Source of the DNA: Croceimicrobium sp965658275
GTDB taxonomy: Bacteria; Bacteroidota; Bacteroidia; Flavobacteriales; Schleiferiaceae
NCBI GenBank assembly: GCA_965658275.1
Contig: CBFHRN010000001.1
Location: 55,374 to 119,373 of the forward strand
Length of the DNA stretch: 64,000 nucleotides
Direction of reading: 5' to 3'
The first letter of the stretch is position 1. Each line of letters starts with the position of its first letter. Shown in pieces: positions 26,222 through 34,123 of this stretch. Below the pieces are notes generated by a model. The model had not been told where the DNA came from, did not search any database, and worked only from the letters and a program-made list of their open reading frames with translations. The position numbers were made by a program, and so were the translations under genes.

Positions 26222-26256
26222 TTAATTCAATTTGTAACTAATCCAAATTGAATTAA
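26222..26256. repeat. Perfect 12-bp AT-rich inverted repeat
   Basis: TTAATTCAATTT at 26222-26233 and its exact reverse complement AAATTGAATTAA at 26245-26256 flank an 11-bp loop. It lies directly between the gene remnants and the terminator of the PspC operon. It may be part of an extended terminator, or the scar or end of a lost element. I found no second copy by eye. Confidence 0.75.
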
Positions 26257-26257
26257 A

Positions 26258-26277
26258 AAGCCACCCGGAGGTGGCTT
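26258..26277 (-). terminator. Rho-independent terminator of the PspC operon
   Basis: Perfect 8-bp stem AAGCCACC/GGTGGCTT with a 4-base loop, followed on the minus strand by TTTTTAATTC. It begins 5 bp after the PspC stop codon. Confidence 0.85.
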
Positions 26278-26282
26278 TCTCA

Positions 26283-28025
26283 TTAGATAATGGAGGGATA
26301 AGTTTGATGTTTATTTAAGAGAGCCAGTTTAGGACTCTCTTGGGGCGATGAATTATTAAAGACTTCTCTAATGATGATCTTATCATCCTCGATAATAACC
26401 TCTTGGTTTGTATTTTCCTTTTCTTCTGCATCCTCTACTTGATTTTCCCATTTTTCCATGATTTCCTCCGTGTCTGAGCAATCGGTGCAGAACAAACCAC
26501 GTTCCGTCATGGTCCAGTAATGTCCTTCCATATCACCATCCCAGTAATTTTGAACATTGGTGACATCGTAAATTAGTCTTCCCGTTCCTGGAGCGAGGAA
26601 AACCGTATCCCCTTCGGCCAAGTAAAGAACCATCTTTATGCTGTGCGCTCTGTAATAAGCTCCTTCTTTGATGGTGAAGTAATTGGCCGCTGTAATTTCA
26701 TTGGAGTCAATTTCCAAGTAATGATTAGCGGCATTGGCTGTTTTACGGGCAGAGTGTCGATTTGGTCCACGTGCTGTAATATTAGTTACAAGGTAGGACT
26801 CTTCTTTGTTGGATCTACGAATGTCAAATTCAACATCGGTAAAGAATGACTTCCCATCGTAAAAAGACCAGAACTCATCCCGGTGTCTACTATCTGTGAT
26901 TTCGTAAACTGAGTCTTGAAGAACCTCTAAGCGAATCATTCCATCTGGGGCGGTAATAAGCTCCTCAGAGGTAATTGTGCTAGAGTCATCAAATTGACGT
27001 GCTAGCTTAGCTCCCGAGATGGATAGAATCACAATACCCAATAAGGTGCTAAAAAGCAATCCATTGCGAACCCCTTTATTTAAGGGCTCCACACTGAATA
27101 AGAGGCGTAAACCAAAGTAAATGATTAGGAATAGGGGACCAATAATAAGCAAAGCAGTCCCAAACATTAAACCATTGTAGATTCCACTGTCGATGGAAAG
27201 CAGTTGCAGTAAATCGCTTGCCTCAAAGAGGGTGTAATGGTAATCATTGATATCAATGCCGATGAATACCGCCATTAAAACACTCAATAGGACAATGAAG
27301 CCAATTCCTAGGAAAAAGAAACCAATAAGCTTAAAGAAGAACTTGAAGATTAACTTTATTAGGTCAAATACCGCGGTGAAAAACTGGGTAAATATATTTC
27401 CGCTACGACTACCATAGTTTTTCATATCGCCTCCTAGCTTAGACATTTTGGCCCCTACGGCGTGAGCCTCATCCTTCACAAAAGTTTCAATATTGCTAAG
27501 AGTGACGGGCTTTCCCCGCATTTGCAGTTTCTCGGTGGTAGTTCTAGCTGCAGGAACTACTAACCACAGAATTATGTAGAGTAGTACACCAAATCCGGCA
27601 AACATGAGGGCGATAAAAAGTAGTCGTACCCAAATAACATCGATATTAAAGTATGCAGCCAAACCACTTGCTACCCCGCCAAGCACGCGGTTATCAACAT
27701 CACGCATTACTCGTTTTTCGTAGTTCATGCTGCTAGAGTAACTGGTAGAACTACCTTCTTCTTCCTGCCAGAAGTCCTGAGGCTCACCAATAATGGCGAT
27801 CGCTTCATTTACATCTTTGATATTGATTACTTCTTTTGCAGCAGAGGTACGCTCCTTGAAGAGTTCGGCAAAACGCGTCTCTACATCCGATAATATTTCA
27901 TCACCACCACTAGTGGAAGCAAATTGTTCTCTTAAAGCCGATAAATAGGCCTCTAGTTTATTAAAGGCATCATCATCGATATGGAATATCATGCCTCCTA
28001 GATTAATATTAAATGTCTTTTTCAT
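26283..28025 (-). CDS. PspC-domain membrane protein
   Basis: A 580-residue inner-membrane protein. The N-terminal ~95 residues (MKKTFNINLGGMIFHIDDDAFNKLEAYLSAL) form a cytosolic domain common ahead of PspC in Bacteroidota. The PspC domain follows at about 105-165 (RVMRDVDNRVLGGVASGLAAYFNIDVIWVRLLFIALMF), then several more hydrophobic helices (about 215-350) and a largely hydrophilic, beta-rich C-terminal half. PspC proteins act in envelope-stress responses. It is the third gene of an operon with DUF4252 and a PadR regulator, 17 bp after padR. The role of the C-terminal half is not known to me. Confidence 0.88.
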   Translation of the reverse strand: MKKTFNINLGGMIFHIDDDAFNKLEAYLSALREQFASTSGGDEILSDVETRFAELFKERTSAAKEVINIKDVNEAIAIIGEPQDFWQEEEGSSTSYSSSMNYEKRVMRDVDNRVLGGVASGLAAYFNIDVIWVRLLFIALMFAGFGVLLYIILWLVVPAARTTTEKLQMRGKPVTLSNIETFVKDEAHAVGAKMSKLGGDMKNYGSRSGNIFTQFFTAVFDLIKLIFKFFFKLIGFFFLGIGFIVLLSVLMAVFIGIDINDYHYTLFEASDLLQLLSIDSGIYNGLMFGTALLIIGPLFLIIYFGLRLLFSVEPLNKGVRNGLLFSTLLGIVILSISGAKLARQFDDSSTITSEELITAPDGMIRLEVLQDSVYEITDSRHRDEFWSFYDGKSFFTDVEFDIRRSNKEESYLVTNITARGPNRHSARKTANAANHYLEIDSNEITAANYFTIKEGAYYRAHSIKMVLYLAEGDTVFLAPGTGRLIYDVTNVQNYWDGDMEGHYWTMTERGLFCTDCSDTEEIMEKWENQVEDAEEKENTNQEVIIEDDKIIIREVFNNSSPQESPKLALLNKHQTYPSII

Positions 28026-28042
28026 CTTGTTTTAGGTTTCGT

Positions 28043-28369
28043 CTATTCGTTTATACTTTGGTTTACGGCGTCTTGCAGGTTTTCCCAAGTTTGTCTTAAT
28101 TCGTTGAGGGCTGCTTTGCCTAATTCGGTTAATGCGTAGTACTTTCGGGGTGGTCCACTCGTGGACTCCTCCCAGCGGTAACTTAACAATCCGCCGTTCT
28201 TTAAACGGGTAAGAAGAGGGTAGAGCGTACCTTCTACAACGATGAGCTCAGCTTGCTTAAGCTCTTCGATGATTTGGTTGGCGTAGGCATCTTTTGCACT
28301 GAGCATATTTAAGATGCAGAGTTCTAAGACGCCTTTGCGCATTTGCGCTTTGGTGTTTTCCAAATTCAT
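28043..28369 (-). CDS. PadR-family transcriptional regulator
   Basis: Small winged-helix repressor of 108 residues. Family signature: LENTKAQMRKGVLELCILNMLSAKDAYANQIIEELKQAELIVVEGTLYPLLTRLKNGGLLSYRWEESTSGPPRKYYALTELG, with the PadR-typical EGTLYPLLTRL and PPRKYY segments. Its start overlaps the DUF4252 stop by 4 bp (ATGA). PadR genes next to PspC proteins are common in Bacteroidota and usually autoregulate; a palindromic site over the operon promoter fits this. Confidence 0.94.
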   Translation of the reverse strand: MNLENTKAQMRKGVLELCILNMLSAKDAYANQIIEELKQAELIVVEGTLYPLLTRLKNGGLLSYRWEESTSGPPRKYYALTELGKAALNELRQTWENLQDAVNQSINE

Positions 28370-28839
28370 AGGGCATCTGTTTTAAAAATGAGTTGACCTG
28401 AAAAAATTAGCATAAGTGCTTCACGATCATCGCGGTCATTGATCATCATAATTAAATGAGGGGTACGATTACTGCCAGCTTTCTTGAAAACTAGAATTTG
28501 GGTTTCTTCTTCGATGTCCCAATCTTTATCTACTGAAACGTACTCATAGCCCCCTTTAAAGAGCTTTCCGATGATTTCCTTTTCACTGCGCAAGGCAGGG
28601 CGGAATTCATCAAATTTGATAAAACGAAGTTTTCGGACTTCGCCGCTGATGTTTTGACGAAAATCGTCGGTGTCTATGTCCAAGTCGATGTCCTCAAGAA
28701 AATCCTCACCCAAATTGATGTTTAGGCTAAACTTATTTCCGCTGTAGTCGCGGTAAATGGATTCGATTAGATCATCCCCCTGGGCAGAGGCTCCTAGGCT
28801 AATTGCCAAAAGAAGACTTAAAGAGAGAAGCTTTTTCAT
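28366..28839 (-). CDS. DUF4252 protein (secreted)
   Basis: First gene of the DUF4252-padR-pspC operon. Signal peptide MKKLLSLSLLLAISLGASAQ; mature protein has an acidic stretch (GEDFLEDIDLDIDTDDFRQN) and the DUF4252-like end TPHLIMMINDRDDREALMLIFSGQL. Length 157 aa. There is no lipobox, so it is likely periplasmic or secreted. Function unknown; the position suggests it belongs to the same envelope-related response as PspC. Confidence 0.8.
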   Translation of the reverse strand: MKKLLSLSLLLAISLGASAQGDDLIESIYRDYSGNKFSLNINLGEDFLEDIDLDIDTDDFRQNISGEVRKLRFIKFDEFRPALRSEKEIIGKLFKGGYEYVSVDKDWDIEEETQILVFKKAGSNRTPHLIMMINDRDDREALMLIFSGQLIFKTDAL

Positions 28840-28859
28840 TTTTATGTTGTTTTGTTTTG

Positions 28860-28902
28860 CAAAGATATGTTAGGATTTAGGTACTATGCAAAACAAAGTA
28901 CC
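28860..28902 (-). promoter_or_regulatory. Promoter and palindromic operator of the DUF4252-padR-pspC operon
   Basis: On the minus strand TTTTG (28889-28893) lies 21 bp before TATCTTTG (28860-28867), a full Bacteroidota -33/-7 promoter 20 bp before the first ATG. A perfect inverted repeat GGTACT-N11-AGTACC (28880-28902) covers the -33 box. A dimeric winged-helix repressor bound there would block sigma-factor access, so this is the predicted autoregulatory PadR operator. Confidence 0.7.
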
Positions 28903-29016
28903 ATATAAATTTGTAAATAACTGTAAAACAGAGATGTAAAATTTACACAACTGCCTCTTTTCGATTAAAACTAGGCACTAGTGTCGGTAAATGGAGGGAA
29001 AGGGTCGGTAAAAAGG

Positions 29017-29718
29017 TTACCACTTTTGCCGGTCCGATTGGCCGGTTAGAAGATATTGGTATAGAAAGGAGGTTCGATTTTCATCTTCCTCAAATTGACA
29101 AAAGCTAATTGTTTTTAAAGGGAAGCCTTCCGGTAAAACTAGTCCGCCTTCTAATTCATTAATCTGTTTGGAGAGATGAAATTCGGCGATTTTATTGGAG
29201 CTAAGGTGGTGGATTTGTTTATACCATTTTTTGAATCGAGTTTCGCGAGCTTTCCGAATGGCTGGGTGGTATAATTTGGTGCTCGACCAAAAGTGAGGAA
29301 TCTCCGGATTTAGCTTTCTCCAACTATCCTCCACTGGATTATGGATGAATTCCCAAAGTTCATTCTTATGGGCAGCAATTAAGGTAAAAGGTTCAATACC
29401 TTCACTCAACCAATTTTTCTGAAACTCTGGAATATTTCCAATCTGAAGTAAGTCTGGTATAACTGTGCCTCTGCTGGCCCGGTAGGGTAGTTTTCGTAAA
29501 TAAGGTTTGGAGCCTCCATTAAGGATACAAGCAACTAAGCCCTTGCTGTCAGCGCCCATCCAGGTACCTCCAGCGCGAAGGTCTTGGGGAAAAACAATCT
29601 CTCGATCGTCTATTTCTTTTCGAATTAGTTCAGAAGAACTTTTTCGATAGGGAAACTCGTCGCGGTTATGGCTTAAGGTAAAACCTTTAGTCCGGGGTAT
29701 GTAGCTTAAACTACACAT
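29017..29718 (-). CDS. NRDE (TANGO2) family protein
   Basis: Begins with the diagnostic MC followed by NRDE (MCSLSYIPRTKGFTLSHNRDEFPYR) and FPQDLRAGGTWMGADSKGLVACILNGG. Cys2 exposed after Met removal and the fold suggest an N-terminal-nucleophile hydrolase relationship; eukaryotic TANGO2 is linked to heme and lipid handling. Length 233 aa is typical. It starts directly after the Ndh stop, so it is co-transcribed. The biochemical role in bacteria is unknown. Confidence 0.88.
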   Translation of the reverse strand: MCSLSYIPRTKGFTLSHNRDEFPYRKSSSELIRKEIDDREIVFPQDLRAGGTWMGADSKGLVACILNGGSKPYLRKLPYRASRGTVIPDLLQIGNIPEFQKNWLSEGIEPFTLIAAHKNELWEFIHNPVEDSWRKLNPEIPHFWSSTKLYHPAIRKARETRFKKWYKQIHHLSSNKIAEFHLSKQINELEGGLVLPEGFPLKTISFCQFEEDENRTSFLYQYLLTGQSDRQKW

Positions 29719-31002
29719 CTAAACTTTTGCCTTCCAGGGTCTTATTATTAATCGAATTTTACGATCGTAGCTGAAGTAATTAATGACCCAATTCATAAGG
29801 GTAACGAGCTTATTGCGGAACCCCACTAAGGAGATCAAGTGAACCAACATCCAAACTGCCCAGCCCGGAAAGCCTTTCAGCATAATTTTGTTGTACAGCT
29901 CTGCAACTGCTTTGTTTCTGCCCACCGTAGCCATGGTACCCATGTCTTTGTATCGGAATTCCTTCCAATTGTTACTAAGGGAAGACTTATTTAAATTTTT
30001 AGCCAGATTTTGCCCTTGTTGAATGGCCAATTGCGCGAGCATTGGATGACCTTTTGGGTTTTCCTCGCTTAACATGGCCGCCACATCACCCAAGGCATAA
30101 ATATTTTTATGCTTGCCGATTTGATTAAATGGGTTTACTAAATAACGACCACCTTTATGATCTTCATCGGGCTTTAAGCCTTTAATCACATTTCCGCTAA
30201 CCCCAGCAGCCCAAATTAGCGTTGAAGCGGGGAGGTCCTTTTTATTTGTTTTCACCACTTTGCCATCGTAGTCTTTAACAGCCGTTCCTAGCCAAACTTG
30301 TACGCCAAGACTTTCTAGGTAGCGAAGTGCCGTGCTTGACGAAAATCCCGACATTGGGGGTAACACCTTATCAGCCATTTCCACTAAATGGATGCTCATC
30401 CGTCTAAAATCCAAGTCGGGATAATCATTGGGTAGAACATGGGTTTTCAACTCGGCCAAAGCGCCGGCTAATTCTGTTCCAGTTGGGCCTGCCCCTACAA
30501 TTACAAAATTCATCAGTGCTTCCCGTTCTTTAAGATCTTGACTCAAGGAGGCCGCTTCAAAGTTTTGCAGTATAAGACTTCTTAAGTTGAGGGCCTCCGG
30601 TACTGTTTTCATGGGCATGGAGAGGCGTTCTACTTTTTCCATACCAAAGTAGTTGGTGTTGCTACCCGTAGCAATTACCAAGTGATCATATTCTAATTCT
30701 CCGATGTTACAGAGGAGCACGTTGCGTTCGGCATCAATTTCCTGCGCTTCAGCCATTCGAAAGTAGAAGTTTGCCTTTTTTCGAAATATATTCCGAATGG
30801 GGTAGGCAATGGAATCGGGTTCTAAACCGGCGGTCGCAACTTGATAGAGTAGGGGTTGGAAAGTATGGTAATTATGCTTGTCAATCATTACCACTTGGTA
30901 GCGCCTGGTGTTGATCTTTTTGGCGAGGTTTAAGCCACCAAAGCCACATCCAATAATTACAACACGTTCTAAATTGGTGTCGGGTATATTTAAGCTCGCC
31001 AT
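29719..31002 (-). CDS. ndh: Type II NADH dehydrogenase (NDH-2)
   Basis: Membrane-associated FAD enzyme that oxidises NADH and reduces quinone without proton pumping. FAD site VVIIGCGFGGLNLAKKI, NAD site FVIVGAGPTGTELAGALAEL, and the second FAD motif IYALGDVAAM. LLYQVATAGLEPDSIAYPIR and LAQLAIQQGQNLAKNL (quinone-site AQxAxQ) are NDH-2 hallmarks. The C-terminal amphipathic/hydrophobic segment (GWAVWMLVHLISLVGFRNKLVTLMNWVINYF) anchors it to the membrane. Length 427 aa is normal. Confidence 0.93.
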   Translation of the reverse strand: MASLNIPDTNLERVVIIGCGFGGLNLAKKINTRRYQVVMIDKHNYHTFQPLLYQVATAGLEPDSIAYPIRNIFRKKANFYFRMAEAQEIDAERNVLLCNIGELEYDHLVIATGSNTNYFGMEKVERLSMPMKTVPEALNLRSLILQNFEAASLSQDLKEREALMNFVIVGAGPTGTELAGALAELKTHVLPNDYPDLDFRRMSIHLVEMADKVLPPMSGFSSSTALRYLESLGVQVWLGTAVKDYDGKVVKTNKKDLPASTLIWAAGVSGNVIKGLKPDEDHKGGRYLVNPFNQIGKHKNIYALGDVAAMLSEENPKGHPMLAQLAIQQGQNLAKNLNKSSLSNNWKEFRYKDMGTMATVGRNKAVAELYNKIMLKGFPGWAVWMLVHLISLVGFRNKLVTLMNWVINYFSYDRKIRLIIRPWKAKV

Positions 31003-31096
31003 AAAAGGTTGAAGGATTTTTGCATTCGCATAGATTACTCTAATTAAACTTCTAAAAAAATGAAACTAAGAATCTGTAGGATAAAGGATAGCTCAT

Positions 31097-33100
31097 TTAC
31101 TGTAATCCACTTATGATGTAGTTGTAGAGCGGGTCTTGATTCTCTGTTCTTGGTTTCTCGAAGCTTTTAGTTACGAATTTTGGAGTGTGTAAAATTTCCC
31201 GATCAATCATCTCGCTGATGTCGGTATAAAAGTCGAGCGATGTTTTTCCTATAAGCAGTGGGTTTAAATCGACTCCTTGCTCATAGAGCTTTAACACTTG
31301 AACAAATCCAGCTAGGTATAAATAGTCTTTGGTGAAGCCACCACCTCTAAAGATTCGGGTTACCGTTGTGAAGGCATCTGAACTATTTAAACCCTGCTCA
31401 AAGTGCAGATAGTTGAAGCATTCGATAAAATCAGCACCATTACACATCATATCAACTACAACTACTCTTTGCGCTAACTTTTTTAAGCGCTTTAGACTAA
31501 TATTACCACTTAGATACTCAGCTAAAATGGCTAGGCCCTCTTGGGTTTTGGTATTAACGGGTAAGCCAAGATTAAAGATCTTAAGTGCCTGTAGGGCCGA
31601 ATTTTGAGTGGTTACCATATGTACCCCAATCTCATGCTCAATAAGGGCATTGATTTCTTTTTCGGTGTAACGGGCATCGGGCCGGAATAGAATGGTTTTT
31701 TTTGAATTTAAAACCATTACCTGGGAAATCACTTTATTACTCCGCTCTATTTTTCCTTTAAACCCATACGACTGCATGGCTTCTGCGAAAAGCTCCATGG
31801 CTTTTTCCACAGGTATCCGAGGCATCCTTTTGGGCTCATTGGGAATATCGGGAAGATGCAGGAGGTAATGGGCATTCTTTAAATCCTGGCTAGCGGGGCG
31901 GCCAAAATAGCGTAAGGAGTTAAAGAGAAACTTTTCGGAGTTTAGGCTTGATAGCAAGTCGATTTTATCGAAGTAGCTGTTAATTACAGATTCATATAAA
32001 TGCCGAATTGAAACGTCTCCGATATCTTGAGTCTTTAAACCACCCAAGGCTTGTTTTAACTCGAAGGAATTAATTCGAATAGGGTTGTATTTAAATCGGG
32101 GGACTTCAGTAAATCGATTGTTGATAAAGCGTTTTTGCTCGCGCGAAGTATTAACCGGGTTTACATAAGCCAATAATTCGAATTGATGGAGCAGTTTAAA
32201 TAGGGCTTTGTCAACCTTTAGTAAGGCTGGATCTTCACTTCGATCCATTAAGGATCCAGGCTTGCGGTGCTTGTAATTACTTTCTTTTTGGGCAAAGTTT
32301 TGAGCTGTGTTTAAAATCGCTTGTTTGAGCCCTCTTTGAAGTTGTTTGATAACATCTGGATAATCCTCTCCACTTAGTTCATTGCAATACAGTTTTGCTA
32401 CCTCGGTAGCCAATACCAGCGTATTGTTAAAGTTTTCTGTGATAAACTCAAGATTGTAACCACGACCATAAAAAACGTCATTTACCGCGCATTGGTTTTC
32501 TATGCCATTTAATTCAATCGCCGCTAATTCTTCACGCCAATTCTCTATATAAGGGCCAAAGCGATTTTGATCAATACGCTCGCAACCAATATTAAATAGA
32601 GGTACTTTCCGGTCCCAGCGCTGCCAATTGTAGGAGTGCATATCAAAAACTACGCATGCCCCAAATTGTGTTTCAAGCTTTTCAATAAGGGCGCCTAGTA
32701 CCTTGTAATAATTCTTATGCTTATTTAGACTTCTTTGCTTCTCTCTTTGGTTAAGTTTTGCCTTCCATACCTTTTTACCCCAAGCGATTTCATAAAGGCA
32801 TTCTTCAGGTTTTCGATTTAAATCATATTCATATCTTGAGTCATGTCCCACTATAGTTATGGGCATAGAACTTATGAAAGCATCTGTGTAAGGATCTTCT
32901 TCATACCAACGTTCGTATTCATCTAGATCTATTTTTTCCCTTAGTTCTTTTCGCAAATTGGAACCTGCATGGATCGCGGTACAGCAATAAGGTAAGTATC
33001 GATTGATTTTGATGCTAAATGATTGGTCTTCAAGGATTGCCTCAAAGGTCTGCCCTTCCTTGATACGACGTATAATTTCAGATACACTAAGCTTCTGCAT
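31097..33100 (-). CDS. N-formylglutamate amidohydrolase-like/QEGLA metallopeptidase fusion (DUF1704)
   Basis: Two predicted hydrolases in one 667-residue cytosolic protein. Residues ~20-290 resemble N-formylglutamate amidohydrolases, with metal-ligand candidates H44 (AIHAGSN), the WYEEDPYTD acidic cluster (65-73) and H155 (FDMHSYN). Residues ~300-660 are the DUF1704/QEGLA family, with the zinc motif HEIGVH (H489, E490, H494), the name-giving QEGLA (520-524) and E528 as third ligand candidate; this family is related to the MATCAP tubulin carboxypeptidases. It overlaps the ATP-grasp gene by 14 bp. The start ATG 33100 is the first in frame. The substrate is unknown; a peptide or amidated glutamate product of the neighbouring ligase is plausible. 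Confidence 0.85.
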   Translation of the reverse strand: MQKLSVSEIIRRIKEGQTFEAILEDQSFSIKINRYLPYCCTAIHAGSNLRKELREKIDLDEYERWYEEDPYTDAFISSMPITIVGHDSRYEYDLNRKPEECLYEIAWGKKVWKAKLNQREKQRSLNKHKNYYKVLGALIEKLETQFGACVVFDMHSYNWQRWDRKVPLFNIGCERIDQNRFGPYIENWREELAAIELNGIENQCAVNDVFYGRGYNLEFITENFNNTLVLATEVAKLYCNELSGEDYPDVIKQLQRGLKQAILNTAQNFAQKESNYKHRKPGSLMDRSEDPALLKVDKALFKLLHQFELLAYVNPVNTSREQKRFINNRFTEVPRFKYNPIRINSFELKQALGGLKTQDIGDVSIRHLYESVINSYFDKIDLLSSLNSEKFLFNSLRYFGRPASQDLKNAHYLLHLPDIPNEPKRMPRIPVEKAMELFAEAMQSYGFKGKIERSNKVISQVMVLNSKKTILFRPDARYTEKEINALIEHEIGVHMVTTQNSALQALKIFNLGLPVNTKTQEGLAILAEYLSGNISLKRLKKLAQRVVVVDMMCNGADFIECFNYLHFEQGLNSSDAFTTVTRIFRGGGFTKDYLYLAGFVQVLKLYEQGVDLNPLLIGKTSLDFYTDISEMIDREILHTPKFVTKSFEKPRTENQDPLYNYIISGLQ

Positions 33101-34121
33101 CTCCTAAAAGCATTTCAGGTCGGAAATCGTCTTTCAAGGATTTTCGAGTTTTCACCACCGTTTCGAGGTAATCTATGATTTTCTCTTGCAGACGTACGTT
33201 GTTTAATCGATTAATATCCTTTAAGGTTCCCGGACTCATAACATTGACTTCCACTAATTTCCCATTAATTATATCGAGGCCCGCGTAATAGATACCATCT
33301 TTTACGAGCTTAGCTCCAATTTCTTCGCAGAGGTAGCGATCCTGCTTTGTGAGCTTGTATTTTTCAACGGATCCACCTGCCGAGATATTGGATCTTACAT
33401 CACCTTTTACTGGCCTTCTTCGAAGCGCCCCAATGGGCTTACCATTAAGCATAAGGACCCGCACATCGCCTTCTTCGGCCCCTTCAATATAATCTTGGAC
33501 AATTACATAATTCGAATTGCCCTTTTCCCGATGAATGTAGAAATCTAGCAAGGATCGAATATTATGCATGGCAGACTTCTCGATGACAATAACTCCTGAC
33601 CCTCCGTAGCCATCTAATGGCTTCATAATCATCTTCTCTTGCTCAGATTCATTGATGATTCGCAACAAGTAATCGATGTTTTTTGATACGTGCGTCGCTG
33701 GAATTAATTCGCGTTTTGGGTCTTGATAGGCAGCAGTATATATTTTATTATTAGCCTCTCGTAATCCGTTGATATTGTTGATAATAAATACATCATCCTT
33801 AATGGAGTCTAGAAAATTAAGCACCAGACTATCCATGGGTGGATTATCACGCATAAAAATCACATCGAAGGAATTCAAAGGCTGCATGTCGGTATCGAAT
33901 TGAACCTCTCTGTAAAAGGTCTTTATGCTTTTACTGGGTTTATTCGGATTCGTGATTTGTTTACACAAGCTCAAGGTTACGCTATCCCGAATGGTTAAAT
34001 TGGATGGGTGTGTAATGGCAACTTCATGGCCGCGCTTTACCGCTTCATGAATCATACGGATTGTAGAATCTTGCCCTGGATCTATTCGGTCCCAGGGGTA
34101 CATTAGGAAACAAATTCTCAT
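33087..34121 (-). CDS. Glutathione synthetase-like ATP-grasp ligase
   Basis: Carboxylate-amine ligase with the prokaryotic GshB architecture: N-terminal MRICFLMYPWDRIDPGQDSTIRMI and FMRDNPPMDSL (as in GshB RxDPPFD), ATP-grasp motifs MKPLDGYGGSGVIVI, VQDYIEGAEEGDVRVLMLNGKPIGALRR, and the metal-binding end KLVEVNVMSPGTLKDI. Length 344 aa is normal. The usual GshB end NVTSPTGxxEI is replaced by NVMSPGTLKDI, and no gamma-glutamylcysteine ligase (GshA) gene is nearby, so the product may not be glutathione. It lies between a serine hydrolase (2-bp gap) and the FGase/QEGLA fusion (14-bp overlap). Confidence 0.85.
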   Translation of the reverse strand: MRICFLMYPWDRIDPGQDSTIRMIHEAVKRGHEVAITHPSNLTIRDSVTLSLCKQITNPNKPSKSIKTFYREVQFDTDMQPLNSFDVIFMRDNPPMDSLVLNFLDSIKDDVFIINNINGLREANNKIYTAAYQDPKRELIPATHVSKNIDYLLRIINESEQEKMIMKPLDGYGGSGVIVIEKSAMHNIRSLLDFYIHREKGNSNYVIVQDYIEGAEEGDVRVLMLNGKPIGALRRRPVKGDVRSNISAGGSVEKYKLTKQDRYLCEEIGAKLVKDGIYYAGLDIINGKLVEVNVMSPGTLKDINRLNNVRLQEKIIDYLETVVKTRKSLKDDFRPEMLLGDAEA

Positions 34122-34123
34122 TA

